From positions 310,001 through 374,000 of the forward strand of contig NZ_JAERRF010000008.1 in assembly GCF_016741875.1 (NCBI RefSeq): 64,000 bases of DNA. Reading direction: 5' to 3'. The notes below the pieces were generated by a model that worked only from the letters and a program-made list of their open reading frames with translations, was not told the DNA's origin and did not search any database. Source of the stretch: Streptomyces coffeae (GTDB lineage: Bacteria > Actinomycetota > Actinomycetes > Streptomycetales > Streptomycetaceae). The translations under genes were made by a program, and so were the position numbers. Position 1 is the first letter of the stretch. Each line of letters starts with the position of its first letter. Shown one piece after another: positions 9,512 to 18,762 of the stretch.

Positions 9512-9920
9512 CCGGGCCACCGTCTGACGGCGTCAGTCGGCGTTCACCGCCCCCTCTCCGCACGCCCCCACCGGGCGCTGTGCCCCCTCTCCGCACGCCC
9601 CCACGGGCGCGTCGGCGTGGCCGAGGCCCGCCCCGATGCGCCCCGTCACGCCCGCGCAGCCGGGCGCGCGGGGCCGCGCTGCGCCATACGGGTGGAAAGG
9701 ACACCCGCACTCTGGCCCATCTGGCGTAGGCCCCTGCTTACTTGCAGATACCGACTGGTGGGTCGCCCATACCTCTGTCGGGGGACAGTCGGCCTGTCTG
9801 CTTGACGTAGACGGTCGGCCGTATGGGCACCCCCGTACAGATGGGCACGGCCCCCGCAGGACACCTCGCGGGGGCCGTGACGGCCCACTTCCTACCGCGA
9901 CCCGGGAAGGGGCCACTCTT
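9512..9920 (+). other. Intergenic region without a gene; hairpin and short repeats
   Basis: I see no credible gene in these 409 bases. A 23-bp direct repeat lies at 9549-9571 and 9582-9604 (33-bp period). A perfect 11-bp stem with a 10-base loop occupies 9847-9878, ending about 40 bases before the next start codon. It may terminate upstream transcription or sit in the 5' leader of the Ig-repeat gene. Confidence 0.6.
9847..9878 (+). promoter_or_regulatory. GC hairpin upstream of the Ig-repeat gene
   Basis: Stem 9847-9857 (acggcccccgc) pairs perfectly with 9868-9878 (gcgggggccgt). No T-run follows. It could be a terminator for the upstream operon or a leader hairpin; the sequence alone does not decide. 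Confidence 0.5.
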
Positions 9921-12900
9921 ATGGCTGCCTCGACCACTGTGGTGACGTCCGCGCCGAACCCCTCGGTCTTCGGACAGACCGTCACCTTTACCGCGACCGT
10001 CGCCTCGGTACCACCTGGGGACTTCACCCCGACCGGTACGGTCCTCTTCACCGTGGACGGCGGCTCAGCCGTCACCGTCGGCCTCGATGCCAGCGGGCAG
10101 GCGTCAATCACCACCAGCTCCCTGACCGTGGGTCCCCACACGGTGACCGCCACCTACAGCGGTGACGCCAATCTCGACCCCTCGACGGGCTCCACCATCC
10201 AGCAGGTCAACGCGGCGACGACCAGCACCACCCTCACCGTCTCGCCGAATCCCGCGGTGTGCGGGCAGAGCGTCACGCTGACCGCCGCCGTGGAGACTGT
10301 GCCCGCGGGTGCCGTTCCCACCGGTACGGTCACCTTCATCATCAGCGACGACGGCCCGGCCCTGGTCGCGAATCTGGACGCCACCGGGCAGGCATCGGTC
10401 ACCGTGGACGGCGGCGATGTGGAGACGGGCGCGCATCTCGTCGCCGCCTTCTACAGCGGCGATCCGGGCTTCAGCCCCTCCAACTCCGCCCTGGTGCCGC
10501 TCACGGTCAACCAGGCGACCTCCACGGTCACCTTCACCGCGACTCCGAGTACCTCGGTCTGCGGCGAGTCGGTGACGCTGTGCGCCCAGGTGACGGTCGA
10601 GGAGCCCGGCACCTGTACCCCGACGGGCACGGTGATCTTCTCGGTGACCGGCGGGCCGACGCTCACCGCGGAGGTCGACGCGACCGGCCAGGCGTGTGTG
10701 ACGACGGACCAACTCCCGGTCGGCACCGACCCGGTGACGGTCACGTACTCCGGTGACACCGGTGTCGCGGGTTCCAGCACCACCGGGACCGTCGTGGTGA
10801 ACCAGGGCACATCGACGACCTTGGTGACGGTGACCCCGGACCCGGTGCCCTGCGATGCGGAAGTGACGATCTGCGCCCAGGTGACGGTCGCGGCCCCGAG
10901 CACCTGTGTGCCGACCGGGGACGTGACCTTCACCATCTCCGGTGGTCCGACGCTGACGGGCACGCTCGACGCGAGCGGTCAGGCGTGTGTGACCACCGGC
11001 GCGCTGGGGGCGGGCAGCTACACGGTGACCGCCACCTACGAGGGCAACGGTGACGTCGCGGCCTCGACCGGGACTGGGACCATCACTGTCGACCAGGGCA
11101 TCTCGTCCACCGTGGTGTCGGTCACGCCCAACCCCTCGGTGTGCGGTGAGGTGGTGACGATCTGCGCCCAGGTGACGGTCGCGGCCCCGAGCACCTGTGT
11201 CCCGACCGGGGACGTGACCTTCACCATCTCCGGTGGTCCCACCCTGACCGGCACGCTCGACGCGAGCGGTCAGGCGTGTGTGACCGCCAGCGCCATTCCT
11301 GTCGGCCCGCACACCGTGACCGCCACCTACCCGGGCAACGACGATGTCCAGGGCTCCACCGGCACCGCGGGGCTGACGGTCAACCAGGCCGCTTCCACCA
11401 CCGCGCTGACTGTGAGCCCCAACCCGTCGGTGTGCGGTGAGGCGGTGACCCTGTGCGCCCAGGTGGCAGTGGTGCCGCCGGGGACCTGTGTGCCGACCGG
11501 GGATGTGATCTTCGCGATCAGTGGGGGGCCGACGCTGACGGGCACGCTCGACGCGAGCGGTCAGGCGTGTGTGACCACTACCGCCATCCCCGTCGGCAGC
11601 CACGTCGTCACCGCCACCTACGCCGGTGACACGGGAGTCGCGGGCTCCTCGACCACCGGAACGGTCCTGGTGAACCAGGGCGTCTCGACCACCTCGGTGT
11701 CGGTCGCGCCCGACCCCTCGGTGTGCGGTGAGGCGGTGACGATCTGCGCCCAGGTGACGGTCGCGGGGCCGAGCACCTGTGTCCCGACCGGAACGGTGAC
11801 CTTTGCGATCAGTGGTGGTCCGACGCTGACGGGCACGCTCGACGCGAGCGGTCAGGCGTGTGTGACCACCACCGCCGTCCCCGTCGGCAGCCACACGGTG
11901 ACGGCCACGTACGCCGGTTCCACGGACATCGCGGGCTCCTCCGGTACGGCGACGATCAATGTGAACCCGGCGGCGTCCACCACCACGCTGACCATCACCC
12001 CCAACCCGTCGGTGTGCGGCGAGGCGGTGACCCTGTGCGTCCAGGTGACCACCGTGCCGCCGGGGACCTGTGTGCCGACCGGGGATGTGATCTTCGCGAT
12101 CAGTGGTGGTCCGACGCTGACGGGCACGCTCGACGCGAGCGGTCAGGCGTGTGTGACCACCAGCGCCATCCCCGTGGGCACGCACACTGTCACTGCCACC
12201 TACGCGGGCGGCGGAGGCGTGGCGGGCTCGTCGGCCACCGGCTCGGTCACCGTCGGCCAGGCCGCTTCCACCACGGCGCTGACCATCACCCCCAACCCGT
12301 CGGGGTGCGGTGCGGTGGTGACCCTGTGCGCCCAGGTGACCACCGTGCCGCCGGGGACCTGCGTCCCGACCGGAACGGTGACCTTCGTGATCAGTGGTGG
12401 TCCGACGCTGACGGGCACGCTCGACGCGAGCGGTCAGGCGTGTGTGACCACCGGCGCGCTGGGGGCGGGCAGTTACACGGTGACCGCCACCTACGAGGGC
12501 AACGGTGACGTCGCGGCCTCGACCGGGACCGGGATCATCACTGTCGACCAGGGCATCTCGTCCACCGCGGTGACGGTCACGCCCAACCCCTCGGTGTGCG
12601 GTGAGGCGGTGACGATCTGCGCCCAGGTGACGGTCGCGGCCCCGAGCACCTGCGTCCCGACCGGGGACGTGACCTTCACCATCTCCGGCGGTCCCACCCT
12701 GACCGGCACGCTCGACGCCAGTGGCCAGGCGTGTGTGACGACCAGCGCCATTCCTGTCGGCCCGCACACCGTGACCGCCACCTACCCGGGCAACGACGAT
12801 GTCCAGGGCTCCACCGGCACCGCGGGGCTGACGGTCAACCAGGCCGCTTCCACCACGGCACTGACCATCACCCCCAACCCGTCGGGGTGCGGTGCGGCGG

Positions 12901-14633
12901 TGACCCTGTGCGCCCAGGTGACCACCGTGCCGCCGGGGACCTGCGTCCCGACCGGAACGGTGACCTTCGCGATCAGTGGGGGTCCGACGCTGACCGGCAC
13001 GCTCGACGCCAGTGGCCAGGCGTGTGTGACCACCAGTGCCATCCCCGTCGGCAGCCACGTCGTCACCGCCACCTACGCCGGTGACACGGGAGTCGCGGGC
13101 TCCTCGACCACCGGAACGGTCCTGGTGAACCAGGGCGTCTCGACCACCTCGGTGTCGGTCGCGCCCGACCCCTCGGTGTGCGGTGAGGCGGTGACGATCT
13201 GCGCCCAGGTGACGGTCGCGGGGCCGAGCACCTGTGTCCCGACCGGAACGGTGACCTTCGTGATCAGTGGTGGTCCGACGCTGACCGGCACGCTCGACGC
13301 CAGTGGCCAGGCGTGTGTCACGACCAGCGCCATCCCCGTCGGCAGCCACACGGTGACGGCGACGTACGCCGGTTCCACGGGCGTCACGGGCTCCTCCGGT
13401 ACGGCGACGATCAATGTGAACCCGGCGGCTTCCACCACCACGCTGACGGTGACGCCCGTTTCGCCGACGTGCGGCGAGGCGGTGACCCTGTGCGCCCAGG
13501 TGACCACCGTGCCGCCGGGGACCTGCGTCCCGACCGGAACGGTGACCTTCGCGATCAGCGGTGGTCCGACGCTGACCGGCACGCTCAATGCCAGTGGCCA
13601 GGCGTGTGTGACCACCAGCGCCATCCCCGTCGGCACGCACACCGTCACTGCCACCTACGCGGGCGGCGGAGGTGTGGCGGGCTCGTCGGCCACCGGCTCG
13701 GTCACCGGCAACCAGGCCGCTTCCACCACGGCGCTGACCATCACCCCCAACCCGTCGGTGTGCAGCCAGTCGGTCGAGCTCTGCGCCCAGGTGACCACCG
13801 TGCCGCCCGGGACCTGCACCCCGACCGGAACGGTGACCTTCGTGGTCGCCGGCGGTCCGACCCTGACCGACACGGTCAACATCAAGGGTAGGGCGTGTGT
13901 CACGGTCACCGGACTGGGCGTGGGCCCGCACACGGTGACGGCGACGTACAGCGGCAACACCGGGGTGGCGGCTTCGTCGGCCACCGGCACGGCCACCGTC
14001 AACTCGACGCCGACCACGACCACGGTCACCTCCTCGCCCAACCCGTCGTCGCCCGGCCAGACGGTGACCTTCACCGCGACCGTGGCCCCGGTGGCTCCGG
14101 GGACGGGAACGCCGACCGGCACCGTGACGTTCGTGATCAGCGGTGGCCCCACCCTCATCGGCACGCTCAACGCCTCCGGACAGGCCACCGTGAGCACCAA
14201 CACCCTCACCAGCGGCCCGCACACGGTCACCGCCACCTACAGCGGCGACACCTGCTACAGCTCGTCGTCCGGCACGCTCGTCCAGAACGTGTCCACCGTG
14301 AACACCACGCTGACGGCGACCCCGGCGACGATCCGGCTGCGGTTCAACGGAACGCTGATCATCCCGACCTTGAGCGCCACGCTCAGGGACCAGTTCAACA
14401 ACCCCCTGCCGGGGCGGACCATCACCTTCGTGGCCAACTCCTTGCTGGGGCCGATCAGTCTGGGCAGCGCCGTGACCAACGCCAGTGGTACGGCGACGCG
14501 CACCAACGTGACCGTGCCGCCGACCGTGCTCACGGCCTCGACCTACACCGCCTCGTTCGCGGGAGCGCCCGGTCTGAGCCCGGCGTCGGCCAACGCCTCA
14601 CTGACGTTCCAGCCGACACCGATCCTCCCCTGA
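9921..14633 (+). CDS. Cysteine-rich Ig-like tandem-repeat protein
   Basis: A 1570-residue protein made almost wholly of about fifteen tandem Ig-like (Big_3-type) repeats of 97 residues, each with a PTGTVTF...SGGPTLTGTLDASGQA...HTVTATY core, plus a diverged last domain. Repeats 3-14 each carry four cysteines (in CGE, CAQ, TCVPTG and QACV contexts), about 50 in total; this is unusual for the fold and could give two disulfides per unit. From ATG 9921 (site ggaagggg) no signal peptide, membrane anchor or sorting motif is visible, and the frame further upstream offers none. Such proteins usually act in adhesion or as surface spacers, but export is unproven here. The DNA repeats are nearly identical and include a duplicated five-unit block. 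Confidence 0.85.
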   Translation: MAASTTVVTSAPNPSVFGQTVTFTATVASVPPGDFTPTGTVLFTVDGGSAVTVGLDASGQASITTSSLTVGPHTVTATYSGDANLDPSTGSTIQQVNAATTSTTLTVSPNPAVCGQSVTLTAAVETVPAGAVPTGTVTFIISDDGPALVANLDATGQASVTVDGGDVETGAHLVAAFYSGDPGFSPSNSALVPLTVNQATSTVTFTATPSTSVCGESVTLCAQVTVEEPGTCTPTGTVIFSVTGGPTLTAEVDATGQACVTTDQLPVGTDPVTVTYSGDTGVAGSSTTGTVVVNQGTSTTLVTVTPDPVPCDAEVTICAQVTVAAPSTCVPTGDVTFTISGGPTLTGTLDASGQACVTTGALGAGSYTVTATYEGNGDVAASTGTGTITVDQGISSTVVSVTPNPSVCGEVVTICAQVTVAAPSTCVPTGDVTFTISGGPTLTGTLDASGQACVTASAIPVGPHTVTATYPGNDDVQGSTGTAGLTVNQAASTTALTVSPNPSVCGEAVTLCAQVAVVPPGTCVPTGDVIFAISGGPTLTGTLDASGQACVTTTAIPVGSHVVTATYAGDTGVAGSSTTGTVLVNQGVSTTSVSVAPDPSVCGEAVTICAQVTVAGPSTCVPTGTVTFAISGGPTLTGTLDASGQACVTTTAVPVGSHTVTATYAGSTDIAGSSGTATINVNPAASTTTLTITPNPSVCGEAVTLCVQVTTVPPGTCVPTGDVIFAISGGPTLTGTLDASGQACVTTSAIPVGTHTVTATYAGGGGVAGSSATGSVTVGQAASTTALTITPNPSGCGAVVTLCAQVTTVPPGTCVPTGTVTFVISGGPTLTGTLDASGQACVTTGALGAGSYTVTATYEGNGDVAASTGTGIITVDQGISSTAVTVTPNPSVCGEAVTICAQVTVAAPSTCVPTGDVTFTISGGPTLTGTLDASGQACVTTSAIPVGPHTVTATYPGNDDVQGSTGTAGLTVNQAASTTALTITPNPSGCGAAVTLCAQVTTVPPGTCVPTGTVTFAISGGPTLTGTLDASGQACVTTSAIPVGSHVVTATYAGDTGVAGSSTTGTVLVNQGVSTTSVSVAPDPSVCGEAVTICAQVTVAGPSTCVPTGTVTFVISGGPTLTGTLDASGQACVTTSAIPVGSHTVTATYAGSTGVTGSSGTATINVNPAASTTTLTVTPVSPTCGEAVTLCAQVTTVPPGTCVPTGTVTFAISGGPTLTGTLNASGQACVTTSAIPVGTHTVTATYAGGGGVAGSSATGSVTGNQAASTTALTITPNPSVCSQSVELCAQVTTVPPGTCTPTGTVTFVVAGGPTLTDTVNIKGRACVTVTGLGVGPHTVTATYSGNTGVAASSATGTATVNSTPTTTTVTSSPNPSSPGQTVTFTATVAPVAPGTGTPTGTVTFVISGGPTLIGTLNASGQATVSTNTLTSGPHTVTATYSGDTCYSSSSGTLVQNVSTVNTTLTATPATIRLRFNGTLIIPTLSATLRDQFNNPLPGRTITFVANSLLGPISLGSAVTNASGTATRTNVTVPPTVLTASTYTASFAGAPGLSPASANASLTFQPTPILP
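10940..13760 (+). repeat. 291-bp tandem repeats with a duplicated 1455-bp block
   Basis: Units repeat every 291 bp (97 codons). At a higher order, five consecutive units starting near 10940 recur starting near 12395. The EGNGDVAAS, PGNDDVQGS, GDTGVAGSS, GST(D/G), GGGGVAGSS spacer order is the same in both blocks. The marker gagggcaacgg lies at 11040 and 12495, exactly 1455 bp (5 x 291) apart. The region is prone to recombination and to assembly collapse. Confidence 0.9.
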
Positions 14634-14664
14634 GGACGCAACGGGGGAGCCTGCCCTGACCCAT

Positions 14665-14709
14665 CCACAGCTGCGCCGGACCGCATCCAGCGGTCCGGCG
14701 CAGCTGTGG
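14665..14709. terminator. Perfect 20-bp stem, bidirectional terminator
   Basis: Arms 14665-14684 and 14690-14709 are perfectly complementary over 20 bp around a five-base loop (atcca). The element lies between the stop of the Ig-repeat gene (plus) and the stop of the MFS gene (minus), so it probably ends both transcripts. No long T-run follows, as is common in streptomycetes. Confidence 0.85.
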
Positions 14710-14722
14710 TTCCGCGGACGTG

Positions 14723-16213
14723 TCAGCCGCGGCCACGGCGTCCGCGCAGGCCCAGGCCGACCGCCACCGCGATCAGCGCGACGACCGCCGCGTCCACACC
14801 GATGCCCAGCCGGACGCCGCCCAGCGTCGCGGCCGCGAAGTCCGCGCCGCCGTCGCGCAGCGAGGCGATATGGGCCGAGGCGAGGGCGCTCAGCAGCGGG
14901 ATGCCCACGGTCATACCGATCTGCTGGGAGCTGGTCACCAGCCCGGTGGCCAGGCCCTGTTCATGGTCCGGCAGACCGGAGGTGGCGATGACGCCGTACG
15001 AGATGATCACCCACAGGTGGGCGACACTGGCGGTGCTCACCGCCGCCATGGCCAGCCAGGCACCGGCGGTGGCGTTCTCGCCAAGACCCACCATCACGGC
15101 CGTCAGCACCGCCTGGATCAGCATCGACCCGACCAGGGTGCGACGGGCGCCGAAGCGGCCGATCACCTTGGGCGCGACCACACCGGCGACCGCGGACAGC
15201 ACCCCCTGCACACCGAAGACCAGACCGGTGATGAGCGACGACAGCTTCAACACCTCCTGGAGATACAGCGTCAGCAGGAAGATGACCGAGCTCATCATCG
15301 CGAAGGTGGTCAGCCCGGCCAGGTTGCCCCAGGCCACGGTGGGACGGCGCAGCATCGGCAGGGACACCAGCGGCTCGGCGGCCCGGGACTCCACGACGGC
15401 GAACGCCACCAGCAGCAGGGCGCCGCCGACCAGCGCCACGATCACATCGGCACCGCCGAAACCGCGCTCGGCGGCCGTCGACAGGGCGTAGATGACACCG
15501 AGCAGTCCGCCGGTGACGGTCACCGCGCCCGGTACGTCCAGCCGTGGCCGTCGCGGATGGCGCGACTCCGTCAGCAGTGCGGGGGCGACGGCCAGCACCA
15601 GGGTGCCCGCCACCGCGAGCAGCCCCATGGTGGAGCGCCAGCCGAGCGCGTCGGTCATTCCGCCGCCCAGGACCATGCCGATGGTGAAGCCCAGCGACAT
15701 CAGGGTGCCGCTGATGCCCAGGGCGCGTTCGCGCTGCGGGCCTTCGGCGAAGGTGGTGGTGAGCAGTGACATACCGGTCGGCACGATGACCGCCGCGCCC
15801 AGCCCCTGGGCGGCCCGTGCGGCGAGGAAGACGACCGGGTTCCAGGCCAGTGCGGCCAGCAGGGAGGCCGCCGTGAACAGGGCGAGCCCGGTGAGAAACA
15901 GCTTGCGCCGCCCGTACAGGTCGGCCACCCGGCCGAAGAACAGCAGGAAGCCGCCGGAGGGCAGGGCGAAGGCGGTGACCGCCCACTGGAGGTCGGACTG
16001 GCCCATGCCCAGGTCCCGGCCGAGCACGGGAAGGGCCACGTTCAGGATCGAGAAGTCCAGCGCCACCATGAACTGGGCGGCGCACAGCACCATCAGGATC
16101 AGCCTGGCGCGGCCGGTCAGCCGCGCGGGCGCCGGATCGGGGACCGGGGGCCGAGCGGCGGTACCGCGCTCGGCGGTGGGGTCGGAGAGAACGGAGGGGG
16201 AATCGATCGCCAT
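14723..16213 (-). CDS. MFS drug/proton antiporter (DHA2-like)
   Basis: Multidrug efflux permease of the major facilitator superfamily. It has about 14 hydrophobic segments, motif A after TM2 (GRVADLYGRRKLF) and an antiporter-type motif C region (GLGAAVIVPTG), with LDFSILNVALP in TM1 typical of the DHA2 (EmrB/QacA) group. The start at 16213 gives 496 residues. It is divergent from the XRE-family regulator at 16330, the usual arrangement of a drug exporter and its local repressor. The substrate is unknown. Confidence 0.88.
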   Translation of the reverse strand: MAIDSPSVLSDPTAERGTAARPPVPDPAPARLTGRARLILMVLCAAQFMVALDFSILNVALPVLGRDLGMGQSDLQWAVTAFALPSGGFLLFFGRVADLYGRRKLFLTGLALFTAASLLAALAWNPVVFLAARAAQGLGAAVIVPTGMSLLTTTFAEGPQRERALGISGTLMSLGFTIGMVLGGGMTDALGWRSTMGLLAVAGTLVLAVAPALLTESRHPRRPRLDVPGAVTVTGGLLGVIYALSTAAERGFGGADVIVALVGGALLLVAFAVVESRAAEPLVSLPMLRRPTVAWGNLAGLTTFAMMSSVIFLLTLYLQEVLKLSSLITGLVFGVQGVLSAVAGVVAPKVIGRFGARRTLVGSMLIQAVLTAVMVGLGENATAGAWLAMAAVSTASVAHLWVIISYGVIATSGLPDHEQGLATGLVTSSQQIGMTVGIPLLSALASAHIASLRDGGADFAAATLGGVRLGIGVDAAVVALIAVAVGLGLRGRRGRG

Positions 16214-16297
16214 GGACAACAGATTCGAATGATCCGGGAGGACGTGGGGAGCGGGCACTTATCCTGTTGGCCGCACCACCAGCTTCGCGAGAGCATG

Positions 16298-16313
16298 CCG
16301 GTGAGCGCACCGG
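16298..16313. promoter_or_regulatory. Inverted repeat in the MFS/XRE divergent promoter region
   Basis: ccggtg and caccgg flank four bases (agcg), 17 bp before the GTG of the XRE regulator and within the 116-bp divergent gap. It is a possible autoregulatory operator; such short GC palindromes also occur by chance at this base composition. Confidence 0.3.
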
Positions 16314-16329
16314 TGAGGAGGGGGACGGC

Positions 16330-17265
16330 GTGGCAGCAGCCGCGGAGACGACAGCGAGGACACAGACCACCGGCAAGTCACACCGCCGACAGGAGCTGCG
16401 TGACTTCCTGATGAGCCGCCGGGCCCGGGTCAGCCCCGCGGACGCGGGGCTGCCGGACGGCGGCCGGCGCCGTACGCCGGGGTTGCGCCGGGAGGAGGTC
16501 GCGGTCCTGGCCGGGGTGGGCGCGTCCTGGTACCAGTGGCTGGAGCAGGGCCGGGACATCACCGTTTCGCCGCAGGTGCTGGACGCGGTCGCGCGAGTGC
16601 TCCGGCTCAACGACCCCGAGCGCCGCCACCTTTATGTGCTGGCCGGGCTCAATCCGCCCGTCCCCGCGTCCGAGTACGGCACGGACCATCTGTGCGAGGG
16701 GCTCCAGCGGCTGATCGACGCCTGGATGCCGTTCCCGGCACACATCATGGACCGCTACTGGAACATCATCGCCTACAACGACGGTGCCGCGCTGGTGCTG
16801 GGCTTCCGTCCGGAGTTGCCGCAGAACTGCCTGATCACCTTCTTCACCGACCCGGTCTACCGGGCCCGCGCCCAGAGCTGGGAGGAGAACGCGCCCTGGG
16901 TCGTCGCCCAGTACCGCGCCTCCCTCTCCGACCACCCGGACGACGAGGGCTTCAGCGAGATCGTCGGCGAACTGTCGGAGCTGAGCCCGGAGTTCACCGA
17001 GCTGTGGGAGCGCCGGGATGTCCAGGTCGGCGGTCAGATGTACAAGGAGCTGCACCATCCGCTGGTGGGCGCGCTGCGCTTCGAGTCCACGCAGCTGCGG
17101 GTTCCGGCCCGTCCCGACCTGACGATCGTGATGCACCATCCGATGCCGATCGAGGGCACCGGGACGGGGACGGGCGGGCAGACCGTCGAGGAGACCACGG
17201 CGAAGCTGGAGTGGCTGCTCTCCCCGGAGGGACGGCGCGGCGGGATGTACTCGGTCGCGGGCTGA
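16330..17265 (+). CDS. XRE-family regulator with MmyB-like ligand domain
   Basis: Transcription factor with an N-terminal helix-turn-helix (RRTPGLRREEVAVLAGVGAS, then WYQWLEQGRDI) followed by the MmyB-like ligand-binding domain (DRYWNIIAYNDGAALVLG, LRFESTQLRVP). These regulators are abundant in actinomycetes and typically control a neighbouring enzyme or exporter. GTG 16330 has a strong GAGGAGGGGG site just upstream; the frame extends to 16267 without similarity. Length is 311 residues. It is divergent from the MFS gene, its likely target. Confidence 0.9.
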   Translation: MAAAAETTARTQTTGKSHRRQELRDFLMSRRARVSPADAGLPDGGRRRTPGLRREEVAVLAGVGASWYQWLEQGRDITVSPQVLDAVARVLRLNDPERRHLYVLAGLNPPVPASEYGTDHLCEGLQRLIDAWMPFPAHIMDRYWNIIAYNDGAALVLGFRPELPQNCLITFFTDPVYRARAQSWEENAPWVVAQYRASLSDHPDDEGFSEIVGELSELSPEFTELWERRDVQVGGQMYKELHHPLVGALRFESTQLRVPARPDLTIVMHHPMPIEGTGTGTGGQTVEETTAKLEWLLSPEGRRGGMYSVAG

Positions 17266-17324
17266 CCCGCGGGCCACCCCACCGGCACCAGCGCCGGTCG
17301 GTGGCCCCGCATATGCTCATCCGC

Positions 17325-17675
17325 ATGAGCGAAGCAGCGCAGCTGGACCCGGAAGACCGCAAGATCGTCACGCTGGCCCGCTCGGCGCGGGCCCGCAACG
17401 GCGTGGCCGAGGGCGCCGCCGTGCGCGACGAGACGGGCCGCACCTATGTGGCCGGTACCGTCGCCCTGGACTCGCTCCGGCTGAGCGCGCTGCGGACCGC
17501 CGTCGCCATGGCCGTCGCCAGCGGTGCGAAGTCCCTGGAGGCCGCGGCCGTCGTGACCGAGGCCGGGACCGCCCCCGACGAGGACCGCGCGGCCGTACGG
17601 GACCTGGGCGGCGCCGGTACGCCGGTGCTGGTGGCGGACCCGGACGGCACCGTGCGCGCCACCCTCCCGGCCTGA
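17325..17675 (+). CDS. Cytidine-deaminase-fold protein lacking catalytic residues
   Basis: A 116-residue protein that resembles the cytidine deaminase fold and sits directly before era, where a cytidine deaminase gene is common. However, the position of the catalytic C/H-A-E motif reads SALRTAV, there is no PCxxC, and the protein has no cysteine, so zinc-dependent deamination is not expected. It may be a structural or ligand-binding relic. ATG 17325 was chosen over 17313. Next gene: era, 71 bp downstream. Confidence 0.7.
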   Translation: MSEAAQLDPEDRKIVTLARSARARNGVAEGAAVRDETGRTYVAGTVALDSLRLSALRTAVAMAVASGAKSLEAAAVVTEAGTAPDEDRAAVRDLGGAGTPVLVADPDGTVRATLPA

Positions 17676-17746
17676 CGGCATCCCCGCCGGCAGCCGGTCC
17701 GCAGGACTGGTCCGAGCGGGTCGGGGCATCGGGGAGAATGGGCGCC

Positions 17747-18733
17747 ATGAGTGTCCGTACCTCTCCGTCCCCGTCCGAGCCGGGGGAGACCCCGCACCGC
17801 TCGGGCTTCGCCTGCTTCGTCGGCCGCCCCAACGCGGGCAAGTCGACCCTCACCAACGCGCTGGTGGGGACGAAGGTCGCGATCACCTCCAACCGTCCGC
17901 AGACCACCCGGCACACCGTGCGCGGCATCGTGCACCGCCCCGACGCACAGCTGGTGCTCGTCGACACTCCCGGTCTGCACAAGCCGCGCACTCTGCTCGG
18001 CGAGCGCCTCAACGACGTCGTACGGACCACCTGGGCCGAGGTCGATGTGATCGGCTTCTGTCTGCCCGCCGACCAGAAGCTGGGCCCCGGCGACCGCTAC
18101 ATCGCCACCGAGCTGGCCGGGATCAAGAAGACCCCCAAGGTCGCGATCGTCACCAAGACCGACCTGGCCGAGCCCGAGCAGCTGGCCCAGCAGCTGCTGG
18201 CCGTCGACCGGCTGGGCACGGAGCTGGGCATCGAGTGGGCGGAGATCATCCCGGTCTCGGCGGTGGACGCGGAGAAGGAGGCCGACCGCGGGCGGGGGGC
18301 CGGTCAGGTGAGTCTGCTGGCCGATCTGCTGGTCCCGCTGCTGCCCGAGGGCCCGGCGCTCTACCCCGAGGGTGACCTCACCGACGAGCCCGAGCAGGTC
18401 ATGGTCGCCGAGCTGATCCGCGAGGCGGCGCTGGAGGGCGTACGGGACGAGCTGCCGCACTCCATCGCGGTGGTGGTCGAGGAGATGCTGCCGCGCGAGG
18501 ACCGTCCCGCGGACAAGCCCCTCCTCGACATCCACGCCAACCTCTACATCGAGCGCCCCAGCCAGAAGGGGATCGTCATCGGCCCCAAGGGCCGGCGGCT
18601 GAAGGACGTCGGAACGAAGTCCCGCAAGCACATCGAGGCGCTGCTCGGTACGCCGGTTTTCCTCGACCTTCATGTGAAGGTCGCCAAGGATTGGCAGCGT
18701 GATCCGAAACAGCTGCGGAGGCTGGGTTTCTGA
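17747..18733 (+). CDS. era: GTPase Era
   Basis: Essential GTPase that binds the 3' end of 16S rRNA during 30S assembly. The G domain shows G1 GRPNAGKST (residues 26-34), G2 around NRPQTTRHT, G3 DTPGLH and G4 TKTD. A C-terminal KH domain follows, with GIVIGPKGRRLKDVG and the family ending LDLHVKVAKDW. Length is 328 residues from ATG 17747, which has a GGGGAG site; ATG 17738 is an in-frame alternative. Confidence 0.97.
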   Translation: MSVRTSPSPSEPGETPHRSGFACFVGRPNAGKSTLTNALVGTKVAITSNRPQTTRHTVRGIVHRPDAQLVLVDTPGLHKPRTLLGERLNDVVRTTWAEVDVIGFCLPADQKLGPGDRYIATELAGIKKTPKVAIVTKTDLAEPEQLAQQLLAVDRLGTELGIEWAEIIPVSAVDAEKEADRGRGAGQVSLLADLLVPLLPEGPALYPEGDLTDEPEQVMVAELIREAALEGVRDELPHSIAVVVEEMLPREDRPADKPLLDIHANLYIERPSQKGIVIGPKGRRLKDVGTKSRKHIEALLGTPVFLDLHVKVAKDWQRDPKQLRRLGF

Positions 18734-18762
18734 GCGCGCGGCTGCTCAGCGGGCGGTACGGT

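Noticed and set aside
10940..13760. CRISPR-like array suggested by regular repeats
   Set aside because: Period is 291 bp, repeats are coding throughout, and there are no short repeats with unique spacers or cas genes.
10104..14222. 1372-codon open frame on the minus strand under the Ig-repeat gene
   Set aside because: It is the shadow of a periodic GC-rich coding repeat; its product is Arg/Gly/His-rich low complexity with no domain.
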